A stretch of DNA of 64,000 nucleotides, from the NCBI RefSeq assembly GCF_022023855.1, contig NZ_CP059449.1:2526001-2590000 (forward strand). The letters run 5' to 3'. The first letter of the stretch is position 1. Each line of letters begins with the position of its first letter. Origin of the DNA: Azospirillum brasilense (lineage in GTDB: Bacteria; Pseudomonadota; Alphaproteobacteria; Azospirillales; Azospirillaceae). Below, one piece after another: positions 39,039 through 50,320 of the stretch. The notes under the pieces were generated by a model. The model had not been told where the DNA came from, searched no databases, and worked only from the letters and a program-made list of their open reading frames with translations. Made by a program: the position numbers and the translations under genes.

Positions 39039-40340
39039 ATGCACCAAGCCCTCACGGAGGCCCCGAAGGGGCCCCTCGGTGGCCGCTGGTTCCAGCTCGT
39101 CATCGGCGTCATCTGCATGTCGATGATCGCGAACCTGCAGTATGGCTGGACGCTGTTCGTCGAGCCCATCGACCAGAAGCATGGCTGGGGCCGTGCGGCC
39201 ATCCAGGTGGCCTTCACCATCTTCGTCGTCATGGAAACCTGGCTGGTTCCCGTCGAAGGCTGGTTCGTCGACAAGTTCGGCCCGCGCATCGTCGTCCTGA
39301 TCGGCGGCGTACTCTGCGCCGTGGCCTGGGCGGTCAACTCGGTGGCCGACTCGCTCGCCATGCTCTATCTCGGCGCGGCGCTGGGCGGCATCGGTGCCGG
39401 CGGCGTCTACGGCACCTGCGTCGGCAACGCGCTGAAGTGGTTCCCGGACCGTCGCGGTCTCGCCGCCGGTCTGACCGCCGCCGGGTTCGGCGCCGGCTCG
39501 GCCCTCACGGTCGTTCCCATCGCCAACATGATCCACTCCTCGGGCTATGAAGCCACCTTCATGACCTTCGGCATCGGCCAGGGCGCGGTGATCCTCGCGC
39601 TGGCGTGGTTCCTGGCGTCGCCGAAGAAGGGGCAGGTTCCGGAGGTCACCCGCTCGGCGGTGTCGCAGACCCGTGAGAGCTACACCCCGGTCCAGATGCT
39701 GAAGACCCCGGTCTTCTGGGTTATGTACGCCATGTTCGTGATGGTGGCGGCGGGCGGCCTGATGGCGACCGCGCAGCTTGGTCCGATCGCCAAGGACTTC
39801 CACTTGGACGGCGTCCCCGTCAGCATCATGGGCCTGACCCTGCCGGCGCTGACCTTCGCCCTGTCGATCGACCGAGTGCTGAACGGCGTCACCCGCCCAT
39901 TCTTCGGCTGGGTGTCCGACCACATCGGCCGCGAGAACACCATGTTCATCGCCTTTGCCCTGGAGTGCGTCGGCATCCTGGCGCTGAACCAGTGGGGCCA
40001 CAACCCCGTCGCCTTCGTGATCCTGACGGGTCTGGTGTTCTTCGCCTGGGGTGAGATCTATAGCCTGTTCCCGGCTCTGTGTGGCGACTCCTTCGGCTCG
40101 AAGTTCGCCACCACCAACGCCGGCCTGCTGTACACCGCCAAGGGCACCGCGTCGCTGGTCGTTCCCTTCGCCAACGTGGCGGTCGCCTCGACCGGCAGCT
40201 GGCAGGCAGTGTTCTTCTTCGCCGCTGCGGTCAACGGCATCGCCGCCCTGCTGGCCATCTTCGTCCTGAAGCCGATGCGCGCCCGCCAGATCACCGAGAG
40301 CCTGCCGGCCGCGAAGCTGGCGGCGGAGCCGGCCCAGTAA
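39039..40340 (+). CDS. OFA-family MFS transporter, probable oxalate/formate exchanger (OFA3)
   Basis: 433 residues from ATG 39039 with AGGAGGAGAG upstream. Very similar to OFA1 along its length (GVICMSMIANLQYGWTLFVE, HIGRENTMFIAF, FFAWGEIYSLFPA), with the OxlT-type arginine in RVLNGVTRPFFGW and lysine in LLYTAKGTASLVVPF. A recent paralogue with its own operator and terminator. Three exchangers of one family in 25 kb suggests different affinities or partners (oxalate/formate, oxalate/other acids). Confidence 0.9.
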   Translation: MHQALTEAPKGPLGGRWFQLVIGVICMSMIANLQYGWTLFVEPIDQKHGWGRAAIQVAFTIFVVMETWLVPVEGWFVDKFGPRIVVLIGGVLCAVAWAVNSVADSLAMLYLGAALGGIGAGGVYGTCVGNALKWFPDRRGLAAGLTAAGFGAGSALTVVPIANMIHSSGYEATFMTFGIGQGAVILALAWFLASPKKGQVPEVTRSAVSQTRESYTPVQMLKTPVFWVMYAMFVMVAAGGLMATAQLGPIAKDFHLDGVPVSIMGLTLPALTFALSIDRVLNGVTRPFFGWVSDHIGRENTMFIAFALECVGILALNQWGHNPVAFVILTGLVFFAWGEIYSLFPALCGDSFGSKFATTNAGLLYTAKGTASLVVPFANVAVASTGSWQAVFFFAAAVNGIAALLAIFVLKPMRARQITESLPAAKLAAEPAQ

Positions 40341-40372
40341 GGCACCAGACGCACCATCAGCACCCGAACGCA

Positions 40373-40408
40373 ATCGGGCCGGGAGATTTCCCGGCCCGAT
40401 CTGCTTTT
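40373..40408 (+). terminator. Terminator after OFA3
   Basis: Perfect 12-bp stem ATCGGGCCGGGA / TCCCGGCCCGAT, loop GATT, then CTGCTTTT. Confidence 0.85.
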
Positions 40409-40432
40409 GGGAAAGAAACGGTGCGGAAAAGG

Positions 40433-40639
40433 TCAGAGCCCGCGCGGGAAGGACGCCCAGGACGGGCCGCCCTCGATCTCCTCCTGCGCCTTGCGCACCT
40501 TCTTCACCCGGCGGAGATGCCGGGGCGACCAGGGATCGCGGACCGGCATGCCGGCGGTGGCGACCTCGGCGGTCAGAATCCGCGCCACGACGACAGCGAA
40601 GCCCGACAGCAGCATGGACAGAAGAACGATGGCGAGCAT
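40433..40639 (-). CDS. Small putative membrane protein, 68 aa
   Basis: One N-terminal hydrophobic helix (MLAIVLLSMLLSGFAVVVA) followed by a basic stretch (RHLRRVKKVRKAQEE). I do not recognise a family. It lies alone between the OFA3 terminator and the aldo/keto reductase. Single-pass layout with positive residues on the C-terminal side argues for a real small protein, but there is only a weak ribosome site (GGGA). Confidence 0.45.
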   Translation of the reverse strand: MLAIVLLSMLLSGFAVVVARILTAEVATAGMPVRDPWSPRHLRRVKKVRKAQEEIEGGPSWASFPRGL

Positions 40640-40760
40640 GCTTCGATTCCCGGATGAGCCGCACGCGGACTCAGGCGCGCCTGATTCCGCAATGCAGCAT
40701 ACCTAGGCCGTTTGACCAGGGAAATCGAGTCCGCCACCCAAAGCGCGGCGCTTCGCCGCG

Positions 40761-41600
40761 CTACAGCATCTCCAGCGGGCGCGGCCCGCGCGGCGGCGGG
40801 AAGGCCCGGTCGAGGTCCGCGAGATCCTGCTCGTCGAGCCGCAGGTCGGCGGCGGCCCGGTTGTCGCGGACATGGGCAGGGTCCGACGCCTTGGGGATAG
40901 CGATCACCCCGTCCTGGCGCAGCAGCCAGGCCAGCCCGACCTGGGCCGGGGTCGCGCCGTGCCGCTCGGCGACGCGGCGAAGCTCCGGACGGCGCAGCAT
41001 CCGCCCCTGCTCGATCGGCGAATAGGCCATGATCGGGATGCCCCGGCCGCGGCACCAGGGCTGCAGGTCGTATTCGATGCCGCGGCGCGTCAGGTTGTAG
41101 AGAAGCTGGTTGGTCTGCACCCCCTCCCCGCCCGGCGTGCCGACCAGTTCCTCCATGTCCTGGAGATCCAGATTGCTGACGCCCCATTGGCCGATCTTGC
41201 CGTCGCGCATCAGCGTGTCGAAGGCCTCGATGGTTTCGGAAAAATCGTGGCTGCCACGCCAGTGCAGCAGGTAGAGGTCGATGCGGTCGGTGCGCAGACG
41301 CTTCAGGCTGCGTTCGCAGGCAGCGATGGTGCCGCGGCGGCTGGCGTTCATCGGCAGCACCTTGCTGACCAGGAATACCTCGTCGCGGCGCCCGGCGATG
41401 GCCTCGCCGACCACCTCCTCCGCCCCGCCGTCGGCGTACATCTCCGCCGTGTCGATCAGCGTCATGCCGAGGTCGAGGCCGAGCCGCAGCGCCGCCGCCT
41501 CCCGCGCGCGGTCGCGGCTGTCCTCGCCCATGTACCAAGTGCCCTGACCGAGCACCGGAACGGCGGTTCCCGAAGGAAGGCGTGTCGTCGGAATGGTCAT
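40761..41600 (-). CDS. Aldo/keto reductase
   Basis: 279 residues, a TIM-barrel NADPH oxidoreductase. The catalytic tetrad is present: Asp in LIDTAEMY with Tyr, Lys in FLVSKVLP and His in LYLLHWRG. The C-terminal NADPH loop IAIPKASDPAHVRDN is typical of the 2,5-diketogluconate/YeaE-like group. Broad carbonyl substrates; the physiological one is unknown. It is monocistronic by layout. Confidence 0.9.
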   Translation of the reverse strand: MTIPTTRLPSGTAVPVLGQGTWYMGEDSRDRAREAAALRLGLDLGMTLIDTAEMYADGGAEEVVGEAIAGRRDEVFLVSKVLPMNASRRGTIAACERSLKRLRTDRIDLYLLHWRGSHDFSETIEAFDTLMRDGKIGQWGVSNLDLQDMEELVGTPGGEGVQTNQLLYNLTRRGIEYDLQPWCRGRGIPIMAYSPIEQGRMLRRPELRRVAERHGATPAQVGLAWLLRQDGVIAIPKASDPAHVRDNRAAADLRLDEQDLADLDRAFPPPRGPRPLEML

Positions 41601-41781
41601 GGATGTCTCCCGTTCCCTTGGCCCCGTCGAAGGGCGTGAGGAACGTTAGTCCACGGAACCACCCCTGGAAACCGCCCCTTGGCGCTATTTCGGCGGGTGG
41701 GAGAAGCCGGCGACCACGGCGCGGCAAACGGGTCGCTTGCCAGACCGGCAAAGGCGCCGGACAAATGACGCCTGAAACGAC

Positions 41782-41807
41782 AAAAGCTCAGCCAAGGGCT
41801 GAGCTTT
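41782..41807 (-). terminator. Terminator of tRNA-Glu
   Basis: AAAGCTCAGCC / GGCTGAGCTTT with loop AAG, followed by TTG on the minus strand, 28 bp past the tRNA. Confidence 0.75.
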
Positions 41808-41834
41808 CGAAACTGGTGCCAACCTGTGAGAAGG

Positions 41835-41910
41835 TGGCGTCCCCAAGGGGATTCGAACCCCTGTCGCCGCCGTGAAAGGGCGGTGTCCTAGGCCTCTAGA
41901 CGATGGGGAC
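41835..41910 (-). tRNA. tRNA-Glu (anticodon TTC)
   Basis: 76 nt including an encoded CCA. Acceptor GTCCCCA pairs with TGGGGAC; the anticodon loop CTTTCAC is closed by CCGCC/GGCGG, and the T arm is AGGGGTTCGAATCCCCT. Start GTCCCCATCGTCTAGAGG is typical of bacterial tRNA-Glu. Confidence 0.97.
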
Positions 41911-42033
41911 GTCGTTGGCGTGGCGGGATTACTAATGGGATGACGGGCCGAGCGCAAGCGTTTTTTCCAACTCCTTTCTACCCCGTTCGCGTATGCCCCC
42001 CATGCAGCATCTCCACGCCGAATTTGTTTGCAT

Positions 42034-43833
42034 TCACATGGTTTGGGAGGGTGCCGCGTCGTCGATCAGGAGCTGGACTCCCTCCGCCCCGTTCCAGCGG
42101 TCGATGCGCAGGACACCGGCGATGTGGAAGGGCGATCCGCGGCCCATCAGCAGGGCTTTTCCCATCTCGCTCTCCAGCGCGCGGAAGGCGATGGCCTTCA
42201 GCCGGGCGCCGTCGCCGCCCTGGAGAATGCAGCGGACGTGATTCGCCCCGACCACGTCGGCCCGCACCACGCGGGCGTCTGTGACGGCGAAGCGCGGCTC
42301 CGCGTTGCCGGTGCCGAACGGGCCGAGCTGGTTCAGGCGGTCCACCAGGGATGTGTTCGCCGCCCCCACCGACAGCGCGCCGTCCAGTTCCAGCGTCGGC
42401 ACCAGCGGGGCCGCGGCGACCTGCTCGGCGACGCGGCCGGTCAGGAAGGCCTGCAGGTCGGCCAGCTTGTTCCCGGCCACGGTGAAGCCGGCCGCCATGC
42501 GGTGCCCGCCGCCGGCCATCAGCAACCCTTCCTGCCGCGCCGCGATCACCGCCGCCCCGAGATCGACCCCGCGCACCGAACGGCCCGAAGCCTTGCCGAT
42601 CACCGTGCCGTCCGCCCCCTCCTCCAGGGCGATAACGCAGGCGGGACGGCTGTAGCGCTCCTTCAGGCGGCTGGCGACGATGCCGATCACGCCGGGGTGC
42701 CAGCCCTCCCCCGCCACGAAGACCAGCTCGGCCAGCTCGTCGGCGTGCTCCTCCAGCCGGGCCATGGCGTCGGCGAGCACGCCCTGCTCCACTGCACGGC
42801 GTTCGGCGTTGTGGGCCTCCAGCTTCTGGGCCAGCTCCATCGCTTCCATGGGGTCGTCGGTGGAGAGCAGCCGCGCCCCGAGGTCCGAAGCGCCGACCCG
42901 TCCACCCGCGTTGACCCGCGGGCCGAGCACGAAGCCGGCGTGGTAGGCGTCCGGCTTCTCCTTGACCCCGGCGACGTCGGACAGGGCGGACAGGCCTGGG
43001 TTGGCGCGCCGCGCCATCACCTTCAGCCCCTGCGCCACCAGCGCCCGGTTCAGCCCGGTCAGGGGCACCACGTCGCACACCGTGCCCAGCGCCACGAGGT
43101 CGAGCCATTCCATCAGGTTCGGCTCGTTGCGGCCCGCGTAGAATCCGGCGCTGCGCAGCGCCCGGTTCACCGCCACCACGGCCAGGAAGGTCACCCCCGC
43201 CGCGCACAGCGTGCGGTAGGCGCCGTCCTCGTCCAGCCGGTTCGGGTTGACCAGGGCGACGGCCGGCGGCAGGCACGGTTCCGCCGCGTGATGGTCGAGG
43301 ACCACCACCTCCAGCCCGGCCTCCGCCGCCGCCTCCAGCGCCGCGAAGGCGGAGATCCCGCAGTCCACCGTCACGACCAGCCGCACGCCCTCGGCCTTGA
43401 GCCGCAGCAGCGCCGGGCCGTTGGGGCCGTAGCCCTCCTTCATGCGGTCGGGCACATAGATCCGCAGGTCGGCCCCCACCGCCCGGAAGAAGCGCCGCAG
43501 CAGCGCGGAGGAGGTGGCGCCGTCCACGTCGTAGTCGCCGAAGACGGCCACCGGCTCCCTGTCCATGATCGCTCGGGCGATGCGCTCCGCCGCCGTGTCC
43601 ATGTCCTTGAAGCGGGAGGGGTCGGGAAGCAGCGCCTTCAGCGTCGGGTTCAGGAAGCCGTCGCACGCCTCCTCGGTCACCCCGCGGGCGGCGAGCACCC
43701 GCCCGACGATCTCCGGCAGCCCCCTCCCCTGCGCCAGCCCCCAGGCCAGCCGCTCGTCGTAGGGCCGCGCCTGCCAGCGCTTGCCGGACAGGGAATGGGC
43801 GACGTTCAGGAAGGGGGGAACAGTGTCGGTCAT
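42034..43833 (-). CDS. recJ: Single-stranded-DNA-specific exonuclease RecJ
   Basis: 599 residues from ATG 43833; earlier in-frame codons lack similarity. DHH-family phosphoesterase: VFGDYDVDGATSSALLRRF, then DHHAAEP and the DHHA1 domain (GRSVRGVDLGAAV, GGHRMAAGFTV), OB fold near the end. A 5'-3' exonuclease for recombination and repair. In related genomes recJ follows glpX; here gldA lies between them in the opposite direction. Confidence 0.95.
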   Translation of the reverse strand: MTDTVPPFLNVAHSLSGKRWQARPYDERLAWGLAQGRGLPEIVGRVLAARGVTEEACDGFLNPTLKALLPDPSRFKDMDTAAERIARAIMDREPVAVFGDYDVDGATSSALLRRFFRAVGADLRIYVPDRMKEGYGPNGPALLRLKAEGVRLVVTVDCGISAFAALEAAAEAGLEVVVLDHHAAEPCLPPAVALVNPNRLDEDGAYRTLCAAGVTFLAVVAVNRALRSAGFYAGRNEPNLMEWLDLVALGTVCDVVPLTGLNRALVAQGLKVMARRANPGLSALSDVAGVKEKPDAYHAGFVLGPRVNAGGRVGASDLGARLLSTDDPMEAMELAQKLEAHNAERRAVEQGVLADAMARLEEHADELAELVFVAGEGWHPGVIGIVASRLKERYSRPACVIALEEGADGTVIGKASGRSVRGVDLGAAVIAARQEGLLMAGGGHRMAAGFTVAGNKLADLQAFLTGRVAEQVAAAPLVPTLELDGALSVGAANTSLVDRLNQLGPFGTGNAEPRFAVTDARVVRADVVGANHVRCILQGGDGARLKAIAFRALESEMGKALLMGRGSPFHIAGVLRIDRWNGAEGVQLLIDDAAPSQTM

Positions 43834-44045
43834 GCTGCCCAGGATGCCACGGATCGGAAAGGCCGAAGCCATAGCAGATGGGGGACATGCGGGCCAGCGG
43901 ATGGGCCCCATCGGTGGCGTTGGGGTCGTCGCGTCTGTACGCAAAGGTGGCAGGCCGCCTTGCCGCACCGCAACTTGAGGCAGGTCATTGCGGGTGGAGA
44001 GGCGTCCTGCTCCACTGCGGTCAACACCACGCGGAGGAGGGAACC

Positions 44046-45140
44046 ATGATCACCACGGCGATCTTTCCGGCCCGCTACGTCCAGGGCAACGGCGCCCTCG
44101 ACAGCCTGGGCGAGGATCTGGCCCGGCTGGGCAAGACGGTTCTGGCCGTCACCGACAGCTTCGTTCTGAAGACGCTGAAGGGTCGGCTGATCGACGCCGC
44201 CACCGGGCGCGTCGAACTGGACATCCAGGAATTCCGCGGCGAGTGCTCCGACGAGGAGATCGAGCGGCTGACCGCCCACGCCCGCGCCATGGGCGCTGAC
44301 ACCGTGGTCGGCATCGGCGGCGGCAAGGCGCTCGACACCGCCAAGGCGGTCGCCCACGCGCTGGACGCGCGCACCGCCATCGTCCCGACGCTCGCCTCCA
44401 CCGACGCGCCGTGCAGCGCGCTATCGGTGATCTACACGCCGGAGGGGGCCTTCAAGCGCTACCTCGTGCTGCCGCGCAACCCGGACCTCGTGCTGGTCGA
44501 CACCGGCGTGGTAGCGAGCGCCCCGGTGCGATTCCTCGTCTCCGGCATGGGCGACGCCCTGTCCACTTGGTTCGAGGCGGAGGACTGCCGCATCAAGCGC
44601 GGCGGCAACATGACCGGGCGCGTCGGCCCGATGACCGCCTTCGCGCTGGCCCGGCTGTGCTACGACACGCTGCTGGAGTATGGCGTGCTGGCCAAATCGG
44701 CCTGCGAACAGGGCGTGGTCACTCCGGCGCTGGAGCGCATCGTCGAGGCCAACACGCTGCTGAGCGGGCTGGGCTTCGAGAGCGGCGGGCTGGCGGCGGC
44801 GCATGCCGTTCACAACGGCCTGACTGCCCTGGAGGAGACGCACCATTACTGGCATGGCGAGAAGGTCGCCTTCGGCACGCTGACGCTGCTGATCCTGACC
44901 GACCGGCCGCCGGCGGTGCTGGACGAGGTCTACGGCTTCTGCAAGGCGGTGGGGCTGCCGACGACGCTGGCCGAAATCGGTCTTGGCGACGTGTCGGACG
45001 AGCGGCTCCTGCTGGCGGCGGAGCGGGCCTGCGCGGATGGCGAGACCATCCACAACGAACCGCACGAAATCACCCCGCAGCGCGTGCTGGCCGCCATGAA
45101 GGCCGCCGACGCCGAGGGACGGCGGAGGAAGGGCCTGTAA
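44046..45140 (+). CDS. gldA: Glycerol dehydrogenase (iron-containing ADH family)
   Basis: 364 residues from ATG 44046, CGGAGGAGGG upstream. NAD-binding GIGGGKALDTAKAVAH, VPTLASTDAPCSALSVIY, and the metal ligands Asp in MGDALSTWFEA and His in AAHAVHNGL and HGEKVAFG, all typical of GldA. It oxidises glycerol to dihydroxyacetone with NAD+. It is convergent with glpX across a strong terminator. Confidence 0.93.
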   Translation: MITTAIFPARYVQGNGALDSLGEDLARLGKTVLAVTDSFVLKTLKGRLIDAATGRVELDIQEFRGECSDEEIERLTAHARAMGADTVVGIGGGKALDTAKAVAHALDARTAIVPTLASTDAPCSALSVIYTPEGAFKRYLVLPRNPDLVLVDTGVVASAPVRFLVSGMGDALSTWFEAEDCRIKRGGNMTGRVGPMTAFALARLCYDTLLEYGVLAKSACEQGVVTPALERIVEANTLLSGLGFESGGLAAAHAVHNGLTALEETHHYWHGEKVAFGTLTLLILTDRPPAVLDEVYGFCKAVGLPTTLAEIGLGDVSDERLLLAAERACADGETIHNEPHEITPQRVLAAMKAADAEGRRRKGL

Positions 45141-45148
45141 TCTTCAAA

Positions 45149-45192
45149 AAGAAAGGGGCGCGCGGTGAATTACCGTGCGCCCCTTCTTTCTT
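45149..45192. terminator. Bidirectional terminator, gldA / glpX
   Basis: GGGGCGCGCGGT / ACCGTGCGCCCC with A-rich and T-rich flanks (AAAAAGAAA..CTTTCTT) between convergent genes. Confidence 0.85.
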
Positions 45193-45201
45193 AAAGCAGC
45201 C

Positions 45202-46194
45202 TTACGCCATGGCCGGCTTGCGCTGCAGGTTGTGGTGCGCCTCGACGTAGCGCACGGTGCCCGACTTGGAGCGCATGATCACCGAGTGGGTGGTGGCACC
45301 GCCGGGGAAGCGGCGGACGCCGCGCAGCATGGCGCCGTCGGTCACGCCGGTCGCCGCGAACATGACGTTGCCGCTGGCCAGCTCGGTCAGGCTGTACTTC
45401 TTGTTCAGGTCCTTGACGCCCCAGCGGGCGGCGCGGGCCTTCTCGTCGTCGTTGCGGAACAGCAGACGGCCCTGGAACTGGCCGCCGATGCAGCGCAGCG
45501 CCGCCGCGGCCAGAACGCCTTCCGGGGCGCCGCCGGAGCCGACATACATGTCGACGCCGGTGCCGGCCTGGCTGGTGGCGATCACGCCCGAGACGTCGCC
45601 GTCGTTGATCAGCATGATGCGCGCGCCGGCCTCGCGGACGCGGGCGATCAGCTCGGCGTGCCGCGGACGGTTCAGGATGCAGACCAGCAGTTCCTGCACC
45701 TCGGTGCCCTTGGCCTTGGCCAGCGCCTTGAGGTTGTTGGCCGGCGTCTCATCGAGATCGACCACGCCTTCCGGCAGGCCGGAGCCGACGGCGATCTTGT
45801 CCATGTAGACGTCGGGCGCGTTCAGGAAGCCGCCCTCGTCCGCCATGGCGATGACGGCCAGCGAGTTCGGGCCGCCGGTGGCGCAGATGGTGGTGCCTTC
45901 CAGCGGGTCGAGCGCGATGTCGACCTTCGGCCCACGGCCAATGCCGGCGCCGACCTTCTCGCCGATGTAAAGCATGGGCGCCTCGTCGCGCTCGCCCTCG
46001 CCGATCACGACGGTGCCGTCGATGTAGAGGGTGTTGAGCGCTTGGCGCATGGCGTCGACCGCGGCCTGGTCGGCAAGCTTCTCGTCACCGCGGCCCATCA
46101 GCAGCGACGCGGACAGCGCGGCGGCCTCGGTGACGCGGACGGCTTCCAGAGCCAGGTTCCGGTCCATACCGGACAGGTCGACATGAACGGACAT
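45202..46194 (-). CDS. glpX: Class II fructose-1,6-bisphosphatase
   Basis: 330 residues. Metal and substrate motifs GEGERDEAPMLYIGE and DPLEGTTICA are present, with IGGQFQGRLLF later. It hydrolyses fructose-1,6-bisphosphate (some homologues also sedoheptulose-bisphosphate), a gluconeogenic step needed when C2 acids such as oxalate are the carbon source. It is 43 bp downstream of hom, the third gene of alaC-hom-glpX. Confidence 0.95.
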   Translation of the reverse strand: MSVHVDLSGMDRNLALEAVRVTEAAALSASLLMGRGDEKLADQAAVDAMRQALNTLYIDGTVVIGEGERDEAPMLYIGEKVGAGIGRGPKVDIALDPLEGTTICATGGPNSLAVIAMADEGGFLNAPDVYMDKIAVGSGLPEGVVDLDETPANNLKALAKAKGTEVQELLVCILNRPRHAELIARVREAGARIMLINDGDVSGVIATSQAGTGVDMYVGSGGAPEGVLAAAALRCIGGQFQGRLLFRNDDEKARAARWGVKDLNKKYSLTELASGNVMFAATGVTDGAMLRGVRRFPGGATTHSVIMRSKSGTVRYVEAHHNLQRKPAMA

Positions 46195-46237
46195 GGTGTT
46201 CTCCCCCGAATCGATGCTCGGTTCTTCTATGGTTCGG

Positions 46238-47544
46238 TCAAAACTGTTCGATGCGGATCATGCGTGGCGGCTCGACCACCGACTCCTTGGCGGAGATGGT
46301 GGCAAGCGCGCGCTGCATGGCCGCCTCGTCGGTGTCGTGGGTGGTTAGGACCACCGGCACCGCTTCGCCGGGGGCGCGCCCGCGCTGCAGGAACTGCTCC
46401 ATGGAGACGTTCTGGTCGCGCATGGCCGCCGCAACATCCGCTATCACGCCGGGACGGTCCACGACCATCAGGCGTACGTAGTACGACCCCCGGCGGGCCT
46501 CCATCGGAGACGGCTGGGCCTCGGAAAGCTGGGCCGCCGGCACCCCGAAGGTTGGGGTGGAGCGCCCGCGGGCGATGTCGATCAGGTCGGCGACCACGGC
46601 CGACGCCGTCGGCCCCTCACCGGCGCCGCGGCCGACGAACAGCACACGGTCCACGAAGTCGCCCTGGGCGATCACGGCGTTGAACACACCGTCCACCGCC
46701 GCGATGGGCGCCGCCTTCGGCACCATGCAGGGGTGCACGCGCTGCTCGATCCCGCGGTCGGTGCGCCGGGCGATGCCCAGCAGCTTGATCCGGTAGCCGA
46801 GCGCGTCGGCGTAGTCGAAGTCCACCGCCGAGACGTGGCGGATGCCCTCGACATGGACGCTCTTGAAGTCCACCGGCGTGCCGAAGGCCACCGAGGTCAG
46901 GATCGCCAGCTTGTGCGCCGCGTCCACGCCGTCGATGTCGAAGCTCGGGTCGGCTTCCGCGTAGCCCAGCTTCTGCGCGTCGGCCAGCACGTCCGCGAAA
47001 TCGCGGCCGGTGGTGCGCATCTCCGTCAGGATGTAGTTGCAGGTGCCGTTGAGGATGCCGTGCACCTCCGACACCCGGTTGCCCGCCAGCCCTTCGCGCA
47101 GCCCCTTGATGATCGGGATGCCGCCAGCCACCGCCGCCTCGAAGCCGATGGCGAGGCCGGCGGCCTCCGCCTTGGCCGCGAGCTCGGTGCCATGATGGGC
47201 GAGCAGCGCCTTGTTGGCGGTGACGACGTGGCGTCCCCGCTCCAGCGCCAGCTCGACGGTCTCCTTCGCCGGCCCCTCGGACCCGCCGATCAGTTCGACC
47301 ACCACATCCACGCCGGGATGGGCGGCGAGCGCCACCGGGTCGTCGTACCATTCGGCCGTCGACAGGTCGACGCCGCGGTCCTTGCCGCGCGAGCGGGCGC
47401 TGACCGCCACCACCTCGATGCGGCGGCCACAGCGCTGCTCGATCAGGTCGGCCTGCCGCTCCAGTAGCTTCAGAACGCCCGCGCCGACCGTGCCCAGGCC
47501 CGCGACGGCGATTTTCAGGGGGCCTGTTTTGTGGGAGTCGGACA

Positions 47545-47545
<1 letters not shown>
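46238..47545 (-). CDS. hom: Homoserine dehydrogenase
   Basis: 435 residues from ATG 47545, which overlaps the upstream stop by one base. NAD(P)-binding KIAVAGLGTVGAGVLKLL, catalytic region ANKALLAHHGTELAAKAE and GGIPIIKGLREGLAGN, C-terminal ACT domain (YVRLMVVDRPGVIADVAAAM). It reduces aspartate semialdehyde to homoserine for threonine and methionine. Co-transcription with the aminotransferase gene is near certain. Confidence 0.96.
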
Positions 47546-48819
<1,274 letters not shown>

Positions 48820-48973
48820 GGACGCTCCGAAGCCTTGTCCGGCCACGCCACGAACCCATATTTGCGGACCGGGACCACTTATCTACCGCCCCGCATCTTC
48901 AGAAGCGAGGTAAAATTCGCGTCCGGCCGCATTCCTGCGCTGCCTGAGGCATACCGGACGCCGAAGCCCGTCT

Positions 48974-50320
48974 TCAGCCTCCCTTGCGGTTGGACGCCCG
49001 ACGCTGGTGCAGCGCTTCCTCGATCTCCTCGCCGCCGGCGCCGACCAGGGCGACCGGGTCCACGGCGACCTCCAGATCCTCCGGTCGGGCGGGCTCGGCC
49101 GGGCGGCCGCGCCGGGACGCCGGCACGCGCAGCAGCACGTAGGACAGCAGCGACAGCAAAGCGAGGCCCGGCATGATGGCCGTCGTCGCGGTGTAGGGAT
49201 CGGCGAACAGCGCGGCCACCGCCGTGCCGGCCAGCCCGCCGCCGATCTGCATGAAGCCGATCAGCGCCGAGGCCGCCCCGGCCATGCGGGGGAAGCCGGC
49301 CAGAGCGTCGCTGGTGGCCCCGGGCATGACCAGGGCGATGCCGAAGGCCCAGACGGCGGTCGGCCCCATCACGCTCGCCACGGTCGGCTCGCCGGTCAGG
49401 GGCGTCATGGCGAAGCCGAGCCCGCCCACCGCCACGCAGGCCAGCCCGTAGGGGATCAGCCGCATCGCGTCCACCCGGCGCAGCAGCCGCCCGGCCAGGG
49501 TCGCCCCCAGCGTGTAGGAGCCGGTCTGCAGCAGCATGGCGAAGCCGAAGACGGTCGGGCTCAGCCCCACCCGCTCGATCATCACGAAGGGCAGCAGCGC
49601 CGCCATGGTGTAGAGGCCGCCCAGCGTCGTGCCGAGCACCAGCCCCGCCCGCATGAAGCGCCGGTCGGTCAGCAGGGTCCGGTAGTTGCGGATCACCGGG
49701 CCGGGCCGCGCCGCCGAACGGTCCCGCGTCCGGTTGGTCTCCGCCGTGCCCAGCGCGAAGACCGTCAGCACGGCGAGGCCGTAGAGCGTCATCACCACGA
49801 AGATGGCGTGCCAGCCCACCGTGCCCAGGATCACCCCGCCCAGCGTCGGCGCCACCGCCGGCACGATGGCCAGCATCAGCCCGATCAGGTTCAGGATGCG
49901 CGCCGACCGCTGGCCGGTGAACTGGTCGCGCACGATGGCGCGGGAAATGGCGATGCCCGCCGCCGCACCGATGCCCTGCAGGGCCCGCCCGACCAGCAGC
50001 CATTCGATGCTGCCCGACAGCGCCGCAACCACGCTGCCCAGGACGTAGGTGACGAAGAAGGCCAGAGCGACCGGCCGCCGCCCGTAGGCGTCGGACAGCG
50101 GCCCGCAGGCGAGCTGGGAAAAGGCAAAGCCGAAGAAATAGACGGAGAGCGTCAGCTTCAGCGCCGCCGGGGTGCTCTGAAAGGCCTCCACCAGCATCGG
50201 CAAGGCCGGCGTGTAGAGCGCGAGGCTGAGCGGCCCCAGCGTGACGATCAGCGTTCCGATGACGGCCGTCCGCGTCTCCGTCATGGCGGGCGCGTCGGTC
50301 TGCACGGGGGTGTGGCTCAT
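48974..50320 (-). CDS. Bcr/CflA-type MFS drug exporter
   Basis: 448 residues from ATG 50320, overlapping the marR stop by 4 bp. Twelve membrane helices, with motif A CGPLSDAYGRRPV and the family start LIVTLGPLSLALYTPALPML. Related exporters remove drugs such as bicyclomycin. The MarR partner suggests induction by a toxic or phenolic compound. Confidence 0.9.
   Translation of the reverse strand: MSHTPVQTDAPAMTETRTAVIGTLIVTLGPLSLALYTPALPMLVEAFQSTPAALKLTLSVYFFGFAFSQLACGPLSDAYGRRPVALAFFVTYVLGSVVAALSGSIEWLLVGRALQGIGAAAGIAISRAIVRDQFTGQRSARILNLIGLMLAIVPAVAPTLGGVILGTVGWHAIFVVMTLYGLAVLTVFALGTAETNRTRDRSAARPGPVIRNYRTLLTDRRFMRAGLVLGTTLGGLYTMAALLPFVMIERVGLSPTVFGFAMLLQTGSYTLGATLAGRLLRRVDAMRLIPYGLACVAVGGLGFAMTPLTGEPTVASVMGPTAVWAFGIALVMPGATSDALAGFPRMAGAASALIGFMQIGGGLAGTAVAALFADPYTATTAIMPGLALLSLLSYVLLRVPASRRGRPAEPARPEDLEVAVDPVALVGAGGEEIEEALHQRRASNRKGG

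Noticed and set aside
43833..43968. N-terminal extension of RecJ from 43968
   Set aside because: The extra 45 residues show no similarity to the family, and the MTDTVPPFLNVAHS start fits.
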